From Globicephala melas (Eukaryota; Chordata; Mammalia; Artiodactyla; Delphinidae), in assembly GCF_963455315.2 (NCBI RefSeq), contig NC_083326.1, positions 44,270,363 to 44,334,362 of the forward strand: a stretch of DNA of 64,000 nt. The letters are read 5' to 3'. Under the pieces are notes generated by a model. The model was not told where the DNA came from. It did no database searches and saw only the letters and a list, made by a program, of their open reading frames with translations. The translations under genes were made by a program, and so were the position numbers. Below, in pieces: positions 9,901-23,900 of this stretch (positions are counted from its first letter, which is position 1; every line of letters begins with the position of its first letter).

Positions 9901-12010
9901 TTTAACATAACATGTATAATAAATTCATATGCATAGTATCAATTTTTAATAATATAATTCAGAATTGTCTATGCTAAAAATGTTATTTAATATTATCATT
10001 AATATTCTCACGATACACGGCAAATTACAAGTCAGACATCACTGTCAAATTATTTCACAATTAAAAATGAGAAATAGTTAAAAACTTAAATAAAACATAC
10101 TTCAATAATGTGCTCAGAGGGTGTAAGCAGGAGGTGTTTGGTGACAATGATGTGAAAGGGAACTTGATCAGTCCTATGGTGGTCAGCAAACTTTTCTCCA
10201 AGGAACTATGTGTCTTCCAATCTCACTCTATCTATTCAATTAGTAAATCTCTAAAGAAGTATTCCTTTCCCAAGAAACACATAATTCAGTTTTGGAAAGA
10301 GCCCAGCAGATTGTGAGTCAGATGGGAAAGTGATTGAGTAAGAATATTTTTATTCTTTCATTGAAAAGTACCAGAGCATTCTTTCCTGTAAACCATCAAT
10401 AGATTCAATCCATATACTGGCTCTGCAACTGGTGTATTACTTACCACAAGTGCACTGTAAAACCCCATCCTTTGCCAACAGGAACATTTTAATGTCAGTG
10501 AGATACTGAAGTAATTAAAATATAAATTCCATACTGTTTCATCTATCTCTATCCAAATAGCAAATTTATTTTACTGAATCCCAACTGCTGAGTGCCAAAA
10601 TTGCCTATGTCCTGCATTAGTCATTTAAAATGATAGGTTCTGCTTTATTACTAGCTCCAACACAAATTGACCAATATATGTAACCTGGTAAATTATAATT
10701 GCTTACAGTTAGATATTTCATTTCTGTTAACTATCTTTTGACCATCAACATGCGATTCAATACAGCAAATCAAACTTGGCGTAACACTTCTGATCACAAA
10801 TTTAGTATTCTTAACATTTCATTTCTTAGCATATAGTTTAGTATCAGTTATTTCATCATTAAACAGAGAATCTTTCAAAGGGACAGCATAGCCATATCAA
10901 TCATTGTTTTCTCTTTAGGAATAATGTTGCATTTCTCAAAACATCACAAGTTAATGACTACATACTTATTTTTATTTTAAGATATGATCAAATATTTGCA
11001 TGTATCAACCTAAATAAAGGAGGTAAACTGAAGCAAGTTCAAATGACCAGAAATTGAGTTTATTCGGGAATAACAGAGGAATTGTAATTCGGGACACACA
11101 AAGTGTACCAAGCTACAGATGAGTCTGTTGGGTCAGTCTATAAGGGCAAGGAGTGCAAAAGCGGGAAGCCCAGCCAGACTTGAAGCAGTAAGTCCACTTG
11201 CTGGAGGATTCAGAAAGATTCTTGGCAGACATTCATTCGTCAGGAGATAAGTCTTGGTCTTCTCGGTCTTCTATAAATCAGACATGTAGAGGAAATCAAT
11301 CTTTCAGCTCTTAAGTTCTGTTCTTCTGAGGGAGCATGAGTAAGAAATTCCATTTCTATATTCTCCAGTTTCATTTTAGCTTGAAATATTTTTACACATG
11401 TTAAAACTTGCCAGTAAATATTCAAAATGATGTGATAAATACGATATACTGAGCTATATCATATTTTTCAATTCATTTTACTTCATAATTTAATGTTTTC
11501 CATACTATATTCTAAAAGATATAGTAAAAATGAAAAGACAAGACAAATATTTAATATTGTTTGAGCCAATCATTATTAACCTTTTCAAGAAAAGTTCTTG
11601 AAAATTAATTATATCTTGGAGAACCTAGAAACACATTTTTTTCCCCTAAGCATGTTGATATTTTATTTGTTGTTAATATGGTCTCAAAATTCATGTTGTT
11701 CTGATAAGGCTGGCACTAACTGACTCAAAATAAATATCAACTTGCTAGTTTATTGCCACTTAACAGTTACTTTCACCATTTTATAGTACAATTCATATAA
11801 ATCTAAGTGGGTAAAATTAAGAACTGTTTTCTTAAATATCCAGAATATTTCCCACCTTTAAAGTATTTATCATTAGATGTTTGCAATATTAATTCTACCA
11901 CAGTATATATTAATATACCATGACACAAAGCTAGCAATAAGTCATTTAGAATAATATAACCCAGAATAAGAATTATGTATATTTAAAGGGTGATTTATAA
12001 GTTCCAGAGT
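9901..12010. other. Unassigned sequence, possible LTR-like relic
   Basis: AT-rich, no gene recognised. Between about 11030 and 11280 (gaaattgagtttattcggga to tcttggtcttctcggtcttc) the base composition is less AT-rich and the wording hints at an old LTR or other retroelement, but I cannot name it. Confidence 0.35.
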
Positions 12011-12014
12011 ACTT

Positions 12015-12220
12015 TTAGGCATATTATTTTATTTGATCCTTATAACAAACCATGTATGATTGGGAAAGCAGTCAGTTCAAAGCTTACTTTATTCACTGGA
12101 AAAATTTGGGCTCCCAAAAGTTTACTCCCTTAATTTTGGTCAGTGGTTAATAAGGAACAAGACTGAGGCCCCAAAACAAGAGTCTGACTCCAAAATCAGA
12201 GATGCCCTTCTTTGTAACAG
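12015..12220 (-). mobile_element. MIR SINE, antisense, diverged
   Basis: attttatttgatccttataa ... gactgaggccccaaaacaag ... gtctgactccaaaatcagag is a decayed version of the antisense MIR core (deposited before the placental radiation). Confidence 0.5.
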
Positions 12221-13080
12221 CCATCTGACATTAGCCATATACATTTGAAAATAAAATAAGAAGGTTCTTGGTGGTTTTTCTGTGGGGGAAAAGTTCAAAT
12301 ATCAAGTAAACTTGTGATGCATACTGTCGATTTTGAATAATGCAACGCACACTTGTGTATGTTAAAAATTTTAATTTGATACATTTTCATTAACATTTTG
12401 ATAAACTACAGATCATATATTGATGTCAAATTATTTTTTCACAATTAAACTTTATTGAAAAAAGTGATATTTTTGACATGGGACATACAGAACATGGGTT
12501 CCTAGAAATTAAATAAAATGTGCTGAAAATTTAGACAAATTAATAGTAGCTCTACATGTAACCAACTTCTCTAAATGTATGCTTAATAGTACATTATTTC
12601 AGTACTTTATAAAAAGATACTAAGCAGATTTTAGATGACTTTTACATTAGATTTTAAATATCTCAAAATAAAAATAATTTCTATGATAATAAATGAAAGT
12701 GTTTGAATGCCTCATTTGCCTCCCTTGAAAATCGCAGATTTAAAAAAAAAATTTAAAGACACTTTCAGATTTAATTTTGAGTTTTACTGTGGCATTACTC
12801 TTTTTAATGGAACATGGTAAGTAGTGAGCAACTTGAAATCACTTTCATGATCAAAATGATGGCACTGTATCACTTTGAAGCTCATGCTTTAGATGAGGTA
12901 TGGACATATTAAATGAGTTCATATGGCAATACCTATCAGTCTGTACTGAATGGCAGACTTCAAGTGGTGCTGAGTAGGATATCACCTCTTCCCTTCTTAT
13001 CATGCCTTTGCCATGGATAAGAAAAGATGTAGACTCTGATGATTAGTTTTTAAAATAAATGACTGAAGAAATCCTTTCAA
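12221..13080. other. Unassigned AT-rich sequence
   Basis: No gene or clear repeat seen. The phrase gtcaaattattttttcacaa (12426) resembles one near 10046, possibly by chance. Confidence 0.4.
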
Positions 13081-13093
13081 AAATGGATTGAAG

Positions 13094-13336
13094 GGGCTTC
13101 CCTGGTGGTGCAGTGGCTGAGAGTCCGCCTGCCGATGCAGGGGACACGGGTTCGTGACCCGGTCCGGGAAGATCCCACATGCCGCGGAGCGGCTGGGCCC
13201 GTGAGCCATGGCCGCTGAGCCTGCGGGTCCGGAGCCTGTGCTCCGCAACGGGAGAGGCCACAACAGTGAGAGGTCCGCGTACCGCAAAAAATAAATAAAT
13301 AAATAAAATAAAATTAGAAAATAAAAATTAAAAAAT
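13094..13336 (+). mobile_element. CHR SINE, toothed-whale short type
   Basis: Short form with the central cacaactactgagcc array deleted, diagnostic ggctgggcccgtgagccatg and gagaggccacaacagtgaga, and an (AAAT)n tail. Target duplication aaatggattgaag (13081-13093) and aaatcgattgaag (13337-13349) differs at one base. High CpG content marks it as comparatively young. Confidence 0.95.
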
Positions 13337-13349
13337 AAATCGATTGAAG

Positions 13350-14080
13350 ATAGCCTTCTTTTTCTTTTTTTAAATTTTTATTTTATATCGGGGGAGGGAT
13401 AGACTGGGAGTTTGGGATATACTTCTTTTTCTTATCTGCTGTTTTAGAGTTTAGAAACATTGATGATTATATACAAAAAACAATGCCTTAAGTCCTGCTT
13501 TCTCATCATGCAAGGCCAATATTTCCTGTGATTACTATGATGTAAATTGATCCATTCAGGAAGGTAGCTCTTACTGCTTTGTGTTTTACTGAACTCTAAA
13601 TATTCATTTAAAGATTCACCATTGTGTTTGATTATAGTCCACGATAAAAAGGAAATCCCACCTAAATTAAGATGCAGATATTTCCACTGGCCTATCATGG
13701 CTGCAATGGGCCAGGCTCTGGTTTTGTCTAATCCTATAATCTATACTCCATTCATCATTCTTAGAGCCATCTAACCTATGAAATTTTTATAAGCATATAC
13801 AGGATACATTCAAGAGCACTTCAGTTTTATTTCAAGTGTTCCACCAAGACTTACCAAGTGAAAATTATTCTTAGGATAGATGTTTAGTTAACCGTGATCT
13901 TCAGATTTTTAAACTAAACATTTGATTATAATAAAATGAATTGCTCAACTTTGAAGAGATGAAAGTATAAATATTCAAAGTACATTTTATGCCAAGACTG
14001 AAATTTTATGTTGCTTTTCAGAGAATCAAATGGGATTATTGCTACAGATAATAAAAGAGAACAAAAAAGCCTAAAATGAT
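13350..14080. other. Mostly unassigned sequence with a short L1-like bit
   Basis: About 30 bases near 13391-13420 (gggagggatagactgggagt) match artiodactyl L1 3' UTR wording; too short to define an insertion. The rest shows no gene or repeat. Confidence 0.4.
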
Positions 14081-14106
14081 AAATATATATATATATATAT
14101 ATATAA
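14081..14106 (+). repeat. (AT)n microsatellite
   Basis: About 12 AT units. Confidence 0.95.
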
Positions 14107-14164
14107 ATAATTTAAGAGTGAATAAACTGAAACCTCAAAACAATCATTTTAAAATAAATGCTTT

Positions 14165-14490
14165 GGGGCTTCCCTGGTGGCGCAGTGGTTAAGAATCCAG
14201 CTGCCAATGCAGGGGAAACGAGTTCAAGCTCTGGTCCAGGAAGATCCCACATGCCACGGAGCAACAAAGCCCATGCGCCACAACTACTGAGCGTGCACTC
14301 TAGAGCCCGCGAGCCACAACTACTGGGTCCGCAAGCCTAGAGGCCATGCTCCACAACAGGAGAAGCCACCACACACCACGACAAAGAGTAGCCCCCACTC
14401 ACCACAACTAGAGAAAGCCCGCATGCAGCAACAAAGACCCAAATATGCAGTCAAAAATAAATAAAATAAGTAAGTTAAAAATTAAGTAAT
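14165..14490 (+). mobile_element. CHR SINE, long type
   Basis: Head ggggcttccctggtggcgca, inner gcaactactga-type body, tail (AAATA)n. Target duplication taaatgcttt (14155-14164) and taaatgtttt (14491-14500), one mismatch. Confidence 0.92.
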
Positions 14491-14500
14491 TAAATGTTTT

Positions 14501-15150
14501 CCTAGACATTAAAAACATAAAAACTAGCCAAATTCTCATGCCACAGCTTCTCATCCTTAGTAAATCCATAAAACAAACAACAAAAATGTGATGGTTATAA
14601 AAAGAATCTGGGCAAATTATAACAGTAACATGCAAGTTGTATCAAAACATCAAATTTCACATCTTAATGAACATAAAGATCATTTCCAACAGTTTTTCTA
14701 AGAACTTGACGTTTGCTATGAATGTTTAGAGCAAGAAGAGCTCACTGACTGCTAGAAAGCATATAACCTGTTGGCATGTGTCTCTGTTTCTTTACAACGT
14801 TTACTCACATTGACAATGAGAACAATTATTTCAGACAACACTTCTGTAAAACTTTTCATACAATAACTAGTTGGTGTACAGAGCACCATAAATAGTATTT
14901 TCGGCTATTTTTTCTTTCTCTCTTTTTCCAGTATTATTTTCAGTATCTTCCTTTGCCTGGCCCATGGCTCTGGTCTTAGTTCTTTTTGCATTTCTCATTC
15001 TCCTATGATGACATACTCTTTTAAAAACCTGGTATTTCTAACTCTAATGTCATTCCAGAACTCCAAACATACATGAGATTACACTTGATGCCTCTCTCCT
15101 TGAATATTCCATTCCACTCGTACCTCAAAAACAAATTCATCTTTGCCCTT
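14501..15150. other. Unassigned sequence
   Basis: No gene or repeat that I can support. Confidence 0.4.
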
Positions 15151-15430
15151 CTTTTTAAAAAAGTATTTTATTGTGAAATAAAACATAGATATATAAAACC
15201 ATTTGAAACAATAATATAGATTACTGAATAAAACACTTTGTAATGACAACCTAAGTCAAGACAGACCTTTGCTATCCACTCCAGAAATCCCTTTATTTAG
15301 CCAGCTTCAATCACACTGCCCTCCTCTCTTCAACAAATAACCCCTATCTTGACTTTTATATGAATTACTTTCTTATACTTCTTTATAGCCCACATGTTCT
15401 TCAATAGACATTGCATGTGGTGGATTTATA
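15151..15430 (-). mobile_element. Old L1M-like 3' UTR, antisense
   Basis: ttttattgtgaaataaaaca ... aaccatttgaaac ... cctaagtcaagacagacctt resembles the antisense 3' UTR of L1M-class elements. Diverged. Confidence 0.45.
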
Positions 15431-16109
15431 TCATGTCAATTTATTAAAACTGGAACTATTTTACGTCATTTTTCCCTTCCCAGCATAGTTATGAGTTAGC
15501 ATTAGCCCCAAGAGGCATTGTGCTTAAAATTTAGAAACTGAAAGTGAAGGAGTAGCCAGATATTTTGCATTTGCAAAGTTAACTTTAGAAATAAGACTGG
15601 CAAGACCAAAATCTGATCACTAGGATTGGTCATTACTACTTGCTGGGTGGTTTTTAGGCCTTTTCAGGGGAAAAGTTAGGAAGGAGAGATGATAGGGAGA
15701 TAGAAAGCTGATGAAATCTGTGATGCTGATATTTCTAATTCAATTTGGGACTCTAGGGTGCTTAATCTCCTTTATAATTACACCTATATCTTATTTTTTA
15801 CATACTAAAAATTCTGGTTTTCAAGAGCACAGGAGATGGCATAATTAAATATCTTATAATTACTCATGTGCTATATTCTGCATTACCAACACAATACTGT
15901 TGCTGCCACCACTGATTATCATTGGTAGAAAATAAAAATAATTATTTTGTGTGTATTATCCCTATCTTCCCTTTTCTTTGGTGTTCTACATCTACAGTGT
16001 CAGTAACTATGGTCATTACATAGCATATTCCCTTTCTATAAAGCCTCATTTAATTATTATCCTATAAGTAAGCATATATTTGATGCTCACTGCCAACTCT
16101 TATGTCAAA
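15431..16109. other. Unassigned sequence
   Basis: No gene; no repeat recognised with confidence. Confidence 0.4.
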
Positions 16110-17366
16110 AATCTCTCTACTTTGGTGTCTGAAGTTCATTCCATAGCAATTTCCTCCATTGATCTGTATTTCTAGCCTTATGACAGTACCACACAATATC
16201 GATTATTATAGTTTTGTATTAACATTTGAATCATAATGTAAGTCCTCCAACTATTTTCTTCCTTTTCAAGATTATTTTGTTTATTCTGAATCTCACACAT
16301 TTTCATATGAATTTTAGGACTGACTTGACTATTTCTGCAACAACAGAAAATGCAGTTGAAATTTTGATAAGGAGTATGTTGAATCAATAAATCAGTTTAG
16401 GAAGTTTTGTCATCTTATCACAATTAAGTTTCTAATACATGAATATGGGAAGTCTGTCCATTTATGTAGATCTTCTTTAACTTCTTTCAATGATGTTTTG
16501 TAGTTTTCAATGTACAAGTTTTGAAATTATTGTGTTAAATTTATTCCTAAATCATTTATAGTTTGATGCTTTGGAGGACAGAATTGTTCATAATCTCTTA
16601 ATCTCATTTTTGCACTGCTCATCGCTAGTGTATAGCAATACAATTTATTTCGCATTAATCTTGATACTTGCAACTATGCTGAACACCTTAATGAGTTCAA
16701 GTTACATTTTTGTGTATTACCTTTGGTTTTTCTATATGGAAGATACTGTCTTTTGAGAACAGAGATATTTTTACTTCTTTTTCTATCTGTATGCCTTTTA
16801 CTCCTTTTTCTTGTCTGCTTACCCTGGGCAGAACTTCCAGTAATATGTTGAAATGAAGTGGCAATTGCCAACATCCTTTTCTTGTTCCTGATCTTTGGAG
16901 GGACACATCTAGCCTTTGCCATTTCATAATGTTAGTGTGAGTTTTTCACATATAGTTTTTCTCAAGTTGAGGAAATCCCCTTCTATCCTGGTTGAAAGTT
17001 TTTTATCACAAAAGGGTGGTGGCATTTGCCAGTTTTTTTTATGTCTATAGACATAATCATGTGGTTTTTGTTCTTTATTATCTTAATATGGTACATTACA
17101 TTGATTATCACATTTTCAGCCAACCTTACATTCCTGGGATAAATCCCACTTGCCATAGTATATAATCTATTTTATGTGCTGCTGAATTTGGTTTGCTAGT
17201 ATTGTATTAAAGATGTTTGTGCCTATACTTACAAGGTAAATTCACCTATATTTTTCATTTTCTTGTATTATCTTTGACTGAATTTGGTATCTGGCTAATA
17301 CAAACTCTCACAGAATTAACTGGAAGTAGTCTCTCTAAGTTTTTGACGGATTGGAGTCAATCTTCT
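16110..17366 (-). mobile_element. L1M ORF2 (reverse transcriptase region), antisense, first part
   Basis: Antisense L1 ORF2 text is clear: ctccattgatctgtatttct, ttgatgctttggaggacaga, tgttcctgatctttgga (16884), cctgggataaatcccacttg (17132). It breaks off at about 17366 where a sense L1 begins, resumes at 18694-19059, and resumes again after 25295. All three are pieces of one element. Confidence 0.8.
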
Positions 17367-17369
17367 AAT

Positions 17370-18693
17370 CAGAACCTTCTCTAACACCACAGACACAAAT
17401 AAAGTCAAAATGGTTTAAAGACCTAAATGTAAGACCAGAAACCATACAATTCCTAGAGGAAAACACAGGCACAAAAATCTTTGACATAAACTGTAGCAGT
17501 AATTTTTTGGATCTCTCCCCTGAAGTAAAGGAAATAAAAGCAAAAATAAACAAATGAGACCTAAGTAAACCTAAAAGAGTTTACACAGCAAAGGAAAACA
17601 TTGACAAAACGAAAAGACAACCTATGGAATAGGAGAAAATATTTGCAAATGATATGACCTATAAGGGGTTAATACACAAAAAATATAAACAGCTCATACA
17701 ACTCCACATAAAAACAAAAACAAACAAACAAAAAACACAACAGCTGATAAAAAAAACTAGCAGGAGAACTGAACAGACATTTTTCCAAAGAGGACATGCA
17801 GATGGCCAATAGGCACATGAAAAGACACTCAACATCGCTAATCATCAAGGAAATACAAATTAAAACCACAATGAGATTATCACCTCACAACAGTCAGAAG
17901 AATGGCTATCAGCAAAAAGAACTCAAATAACAAATATTGGAGAGGATTTGGACAAAACGGAACCCTCATACACTGCTGGTGGGAATGTAAATTGGTATAG
18001 CCACTGTGGAAAACAGTACAGAGGTTTCTTAAAAAACTAAAAAGACAACTACCATATGATCCAGCAATTCCACTCCTGAGTATATATATATGAAAAAAAC
18101 AAAAACACTAAGTCAAAAAGATATATGCACCCAATGTGCATAGCAGCGTTATTTAAAATTGCCAAAATATGGAATCAACCTAAATGTCTATCAACAGATA
18201 AATGGATAAAGAAGATGTGGTATATATATATACAACGGAATACTACTCAACCATAAAAAAGAATGAAAATTTGCCATTTGCAACAACATGGATGGACTTG
18301 GAGGGGATTATGCTATGTGAGGTAAGTCAGAGAAAGACAAATACTGTAAAATATCACTTATATGTGGAATCTAAAAAATACAACAAACTAATGAATATAA
18401 CAAAAAAGAAGCAGATATAGAGAACAAACTAGTGGTTACCAGTGGGGAGAAGAAAGCAGGGAGGGCAATATAGGAGTAGGGGATTAAGAGGTACAAACTA
18501 TTATGTATAAAGCTACAAGGATATATTGTACAACACAGGGAATAGAGGCAATATTTTATAATAACTATAAACGGTGTATAACCTTTGAAAATTATGAATA
18601 CTATATTGTACACTTGTAACTTATAAAATACTGTATGTACATCAACTATACTACAATTAAAAAATATTCATATGAGGCAACAGCCAAAAAAAA
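17370..18693 (+). mobile_element. 5'-truncated L1 inserted in the antisense L1M
   Basis: Sense ORF2 C-terminal part from aaagtcaaaatggtttaaag (17402) through cactgctggtgggaatgtaa (17971) and atgtggtatatatatataca, then a 3' UTR (acaaactagtggttaccagt; tgtacaacacagggaataga) ending in a short A-run. The frame holds stops and small indels, so it is dead. Flanks gagtcaatcttct (17354) and gagtcttcttta (18694) look like a rough target duplication, and the antisense L1M text continues across it. Confidence 0.82.
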
Positions 18694-19059
18694 GAGTCTT
18701 CTTTAAATATTTGATAGAATTCAACAATGTAGCCATCTGCTCCTAGGCATTTCTTTGTGGAAAGATTTTCGATTACATGTTGACTTACTTTTTTAGTTCT
18801 ACTCAGATTTTCTAACTCTTCAGTCAGTTTAAGTAGTTTCTGTCTTTCTAGGAAACTGTTACTTTTCCTTGGTTTTCTAATTTGTTAGCACTCAGTTGTT
18901 CCCAGTATTCCCATACAGTTTTTAAAATTTCTGTACAGTTAATAGAAATGCCTTCTCTTTCATTTCAGATGATAGTACTTTGATATTTTTATCATTTTTT
19001 TTTGGTTAGAATAGACAAAAATTTGTCTATTGCTCATCTATTCAAAAAACCAGCTTCTG
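18694..19059 (-). mobile_element. L1M ORF2, antisense, second part
   Basis: tttaaatatttgatagaatt, agccatctgctcctaggcat and gttctactcagattttctaa continue the antisense ORF2 text that was interrupted at 17366. It is interrupted again at 19059 by the full-length L1. Confidence 0.8.
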
Positions 19060-19936
19060 GGAGGTGAGCTCACTCCCTCTCAGGAGAGCACCGGAATCAC
19101 AGCTAACTGCTGAACAAGCAGCGACAAGAAGACACTGGAACTCAACAAAAAAGATACCCCGCATCCAAAGACAAAGGAGAAGCCTCAGTGAGACGGTAGG
19201 AGGGGCTCAATCACAATAAAATCAAATCTCATAATCACTAGGTGGGTGACCCACAAATTGGAGAACAATTATAGCACAGAAGTCCACCCACTGGAGTGAA
19301 GGTTCTGAGCCCCACGTCAGGCTTCCCAACCTAGGGGTTTGGCAATGGGAGGAAGAATTCTCAGAGAATGAGACCTTGAAAGCTAGTGGGATTTGATTGC
19401 AGGACTTTGAAAGGACTGGGGGAAACAGATTCCACTCTTGAAGGGCACACACAAAGTAGTGTGCATCTCAGGACGCAGGGGAAGGGGCAGTGACCCCATA
19501 GGAGATAGAACCAAACCTACCTGCCAGTGTTGGAGGGTCTCGTGCAGAGGCGAGGGGGTGGCTGTGGCTCACCATGGGGACAAGGACACTGGCAGCAGAA
19601 GTTCTGGGAAGTACTCCATGGCGTGAGCCCTCCCAGAGTCCACCATTAGTCTCACCAAAGAGCAGAGTAGGCTCCAGTGCTGGCTTGCCTCAGGGCAAAC
19701 AACCAACAAGGAGGGAACCCAGCCCCACCAATCACCAGACAAGTGGATTAAAGTTTTACTGAGCTCTGCCCACCAGAACAACACCAAGCTCTACCCATCA
19801 CGAGTCCCTCCCATTAGGAAGCTTGCACAAGCCTCTTAGAAAGCCTCATCCACCAGAGGGCAGACAGCAAAAGCAAGAAGAGCTACAATCCTGCAGCCTG
19901 TGGAACGAAAACTACATTCACAGAAAGACAGACAAA
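19060..19936 (+). promoter_or_regulatory. L1 5' UTR (internal promoter region)
   Basis: About 0.88 kb between the 5' target site and the ORF1 start. Moderately GC-richer than its surroundings and holding only chance frames. In L1 this region carries the internal RNA polymerase II promoter; I see no evidence about its present activity. Confidence 0.75.
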
Positions 19937-20890
19937 ATGAACAGGCAGAGGACTATGTACCAGATGAAGGAATAAGATAAAACCCCAGAAAAACAACAAA
20001 ATGAAGTGGAGATAGGCAACCTTCCAGAAAAAGAATTCAGAATAATGATAGTGAAGATGATGCAGGACCTTGGAAAAAGAATGGCGGCAAATATCGAGAA
20101 AATGCAAGAAATGTTTAACAAAGACCTAGAAGAATAAAAGAATAAATACCTAGAAGAATTAAGGAACAAACAGAGATGAACTATACAATAACTGCAATGA
20201 AAAATACACTAGAACAAATCAATAGCAGAATAACTGAGGCAGAAGAATGGATAAGTCATGTGGAAGACAGAATGGTGGAATTCACTACTGTGGAACAGAA
20301 GAAAGAAAAAAGAATGAAAAGCAATGAAGACAGCCTATGAGACCTCTGGGAAAACATTAAATACACCAACAGTCACATTATAGGGGTCCCAGAAGGAGAA
20401 GAGAGAAAGGACCACGTTGAAAATGTTTGACGAGATTGTAGTTGAATACTTCCCTAACATGGGAAAGGAAATAGCCACACAATTTCAGGAAGCAGGAAGA
20501 GTCCCAGGAAGGATAAAGCCAAGGAGAACTCCGCCAAGACCCACAGTAATCAAATTGACAGAAATTAAACACAAAGAAAAATTATTAAAAGCAACAAGGG
20601 ATAAATGACAAGTAGCATACAAGGGAACTCACATAAGGTTAACAGCTGATTTCTCAGCAGAAACCATACAAGCCAGAAGGGAGTGGCATGATATACTTAA
20701 AGTGATGAAAGGGAAGAACCTAAAACCAAGATTACTCTAACTGGCAAAGATCTCACTCAGATTCAATGGAGAAATCAAAAGCTGTACAGACAAGCAAAAG
20801 TTAAGAGAATTCAGCACCACCAAACCAGCTCTACAAAAAATGCTAAAGGAACTTCTCTTAGTGGGAAACACAAGAGAAGAAAAAGACCTA
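19937..20890 (+). pseudogene. L1 ORF1 pseudogene
   Basis: Starts at ATG 19937 (residues MNRQRTMYQMKE) and hits a TAA at codon 13 (19973-19975). Further stops and frame breaks follow. Fragments still show the expected order: an N-terminal part rich in E/K/M heptads (coiled coil), then a central RNA-recognition part with motif-like residues IIGVPEGEE near 20380, and a basic C-terminal part near 20660-20850. ORF1p is the trimeric RNA-binding chaperone of the L1 ribonucleoprotein. This copy cannot encode it. Confidence 0.88.
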
Positions 20891-20917
20891 AAAACAAACC
20901 CCAAAACAATTAAGAAA

Positions 20918-23900
20918 ATGGTAACAGGAACATACATATCAATAATTACCTTAAATGTGAATGGATTAAATGTTCCAACCAAAGGACACAGGCTCACAGA
21001 ATGGATACAAAAACAAGACCCATATATATGCTGTCTACAAGAGACCCAATTCAGACCTAGGGACACATACAGACTGAAACTGAGGGGATGGAAAAAGATA
21101 TTCCATGCAAATGGAAATCAAAAGAAAGCTAGAGTAGAAATACCCATATTAGGTAAAATAGACTTTAAAATAAAGAATGTTACAAGAGACAAAGAAGGAC
21201 ACTACATAATGATCAAGCAATCAAGCCAAGAAGAAGATATAACAATTAAAAATATATATGCAACCAATATAGGAGCTCCTCAACATATAAGGAAAATGCT
21301 AACAGGTAAAAAAGAGGAAATCAACAGTAACCCAGTAATAGTGGGGGACCTTAACATCTCATTTACACCAATTGACAGATCATCCAGACAGAAAATTAAT
21401 AAGGAAACACAAGCTTTAAATGACACAATAGTCCAGGATAGATTTAATTGACATTTATAGGACATTCCAATGAAAAACTGCAGATTACACTTTCTTCTCA
21501 AGTGCGCAGGGAACATTCTCCAGGATGGATCACATCCTGGGTCACAGATCAAGCCTCAGAAATTTAAGAAAATTGAAATCGTATGAAGCATCTTTTCCAA
21601 CCACAATGCTTTCAGATTAGAAATAAAATACAGGGAAAAAATCATTAAAAACACAAACACATGGAGGCTAAACAATATGTTACTAAATAACCAAGATATC
21701 ACTGAAGAAATCAAAGAGGAAATCAAAAAATACCTAAAGACAAATGACACTGAAAACATGACAATCCAAAACCTATGGGATGCGGCAAAAGCAGTTCTAT
21801 GAGGGAAGTTTATAGCAATAGAAGCCTACCTCAAGAAACAACAAACATCTCAAATAAAATACCTAAACTTACACCTAAAGGAACTAGAGAAAGAAGAACA
21901 AACAAAACCCCAAGTTAGTAGAAGGAAAGAAATCATAAGGATTAGAGGAGAAATAAATGAAATAGAAACAAAGAAAACAATAACAAAGATCAATAAAACT
22001 AAAAGCTATTTCTTTGAGAATATAAACAAAATTGATAAACCTTTAGCCAGACTCATCAAGTAAAAGAGGCAGAGGACTCAAACCAATAAAATTAGAAATG
22101 AAAAAGGAGAAGTTACAACAGACAGCGCAGAAATACAAAGCATCCTAAGAGACTACTACAAGCAACACTCTGCCAATAAAATGGACAACCTGGAAGAAAT
22201 AGACAAATTCTTAGAAACGTATAACCTTCCAAGACTGAACCAGGAAGAAATAGAAAACATGAACATGAATCATAAGTAATGAAATTGAAACTGTGATTAA
22301 AAATCTTCCAACAAACAAAGTACAGGACCAGATGGCTTCACAGGTGAATTCTATCAAACATTTAGAGAAGAGCTAACACTGATCCTTCTCATCCTCTTCT
22401 AAAAAACTGCAGAGGAAGGAACACTCTGAAACTGATTCTACAAGGCCACCATCACCCTGACACCAAAACTAGACAAAGATGTTACAAAAAAAGAAAACTA
22501 CAAGCCAATATCACTGATTAATATAGATGCAAAAATCCTCAACAAAATACTAGCAAACAGAATCCAACAACACATTAAAAGGATCATACACCATGGTCAA
22601 GTGGGTTTTATCCCAGGGATGCAAGGATTCTCAACATACGCAAACCAATCAATGTGATACACCACATTAACAAAGTGAAGAATAAAAACCGTATGATCAT
22701 CTTAATGGATGCAGAAAAAGCTTTTGACAAAATTCAACACCCATTTATGATAAAAACTCTCCAGAAAATGGGCATAGAGGGAACCTACCTCCACAAAATA
22801 AAAGTCATATACAACAAACCCACAAACATCATTCTCAATGGGGAAAAACTGAAAGCATTTCCTTTAAGATCAAGTACAAGACAAGGATGTCTTCTCTTGC
22901 TACTATTACTCAACATAGTTTTGGAATTCCTAAGCATGGCAATCAGGGAAGAAAAAGAAATAAAAGGAATACAAATTGGAAAACAAGAAGTCAAACTGTC
23001 ACTGTTTGCAGATGACATGATATTATACACAGAGAATCCTAAAGATGCCACCAGAAAACTACTGGATCTAATCAATGAATTTGGTAGGGCTGCAGGATAC
23101 AATATTAATGCACAGAAATCTCTTGCATTTCTATACACTAAAATGAAAGAACAGAAGGAGAAATTAAGGAAACAATCCCATTCACCACTGCAACAAAAAG
23201 AATAAAATACCTAGGAATAAACCTACCTAAGGAGGTAGAAGATGTGTACTCAGAAAACTATAAGACACTGATGAAAGAAATCAAAGATGACCTAAACAGA
23301 TGAAGAGATATACCAAGTTCTTGGCTTTGAAGAACCAATATTGTGAAAATGACTATATTACCCAAAGCAATCTAGAGATTCAGTGCAATCCCTATCAAAT
23401 TACCAGTGGCAATTTTTACAGAACTAGAACAAAAAATCTTAAAATTTGTATGGAGAAACAAAATACCCTGAATAGCCAAAGCAATCTTGAGGGACAAGAA
23501 ATGGAGCTGGAGGATTCAGACCCCTGACTTCAGACTTACTACAAAGCTACAGTAATAAAGACAATATGGTACCAACACAGAAAGAGAAATATAGATCAAT
23601 GGAACAGGATAGTAAGCCCAGAGATAAACCCACACACCTATGGTCAACTAATCTATGACAAAGGAGGCAAGGATATACTATGGAGAGAAGACAGTCTCTT
23701 CAGTAAGTGGTGCTGTACTGGACAGCTACATGTGAAAGAATGAAACTAGAACACTCTCTAAGACCATACACAAAAATAAATTCAAAATGGATTAAAGGAA
23801 CTTCCCTGGTGGCGCAATAGTTAAGAATCCGCCGGCCAATGCAGGGGACACGGATTTGAGCCCCGGTCCGGGAAGATCCCACATGCTGTGGAGCAACTAA

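Noticed and set aside
10020..12480. Similar wording gtcaaattatttcacaatta near 10046 and near 12426, as a possible duplicated segment
   Set aside because: The similarity covers only about 20-25 AT-rich bases, and the flanks do not match clearly.
13000..13287. Overlapping Arg/Pro/Gly-rich frames at SINE loci (also 7058-7313, 29762-30116, 32662-32946, 60974-61390)
   Set aside because: All are translations of CHR SINEs. The recurring residue string with GPGLEPISPALAG-like wording is the SINE B-box region in antisense.
20840..21451. 203-codon open frame, the longest in the window, as a possible gene
   Set aside because: Its body from 20918 is the L1 endonuclease domain, and the first 26 codons are upstream read-through. 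It belongs to a dead L1.
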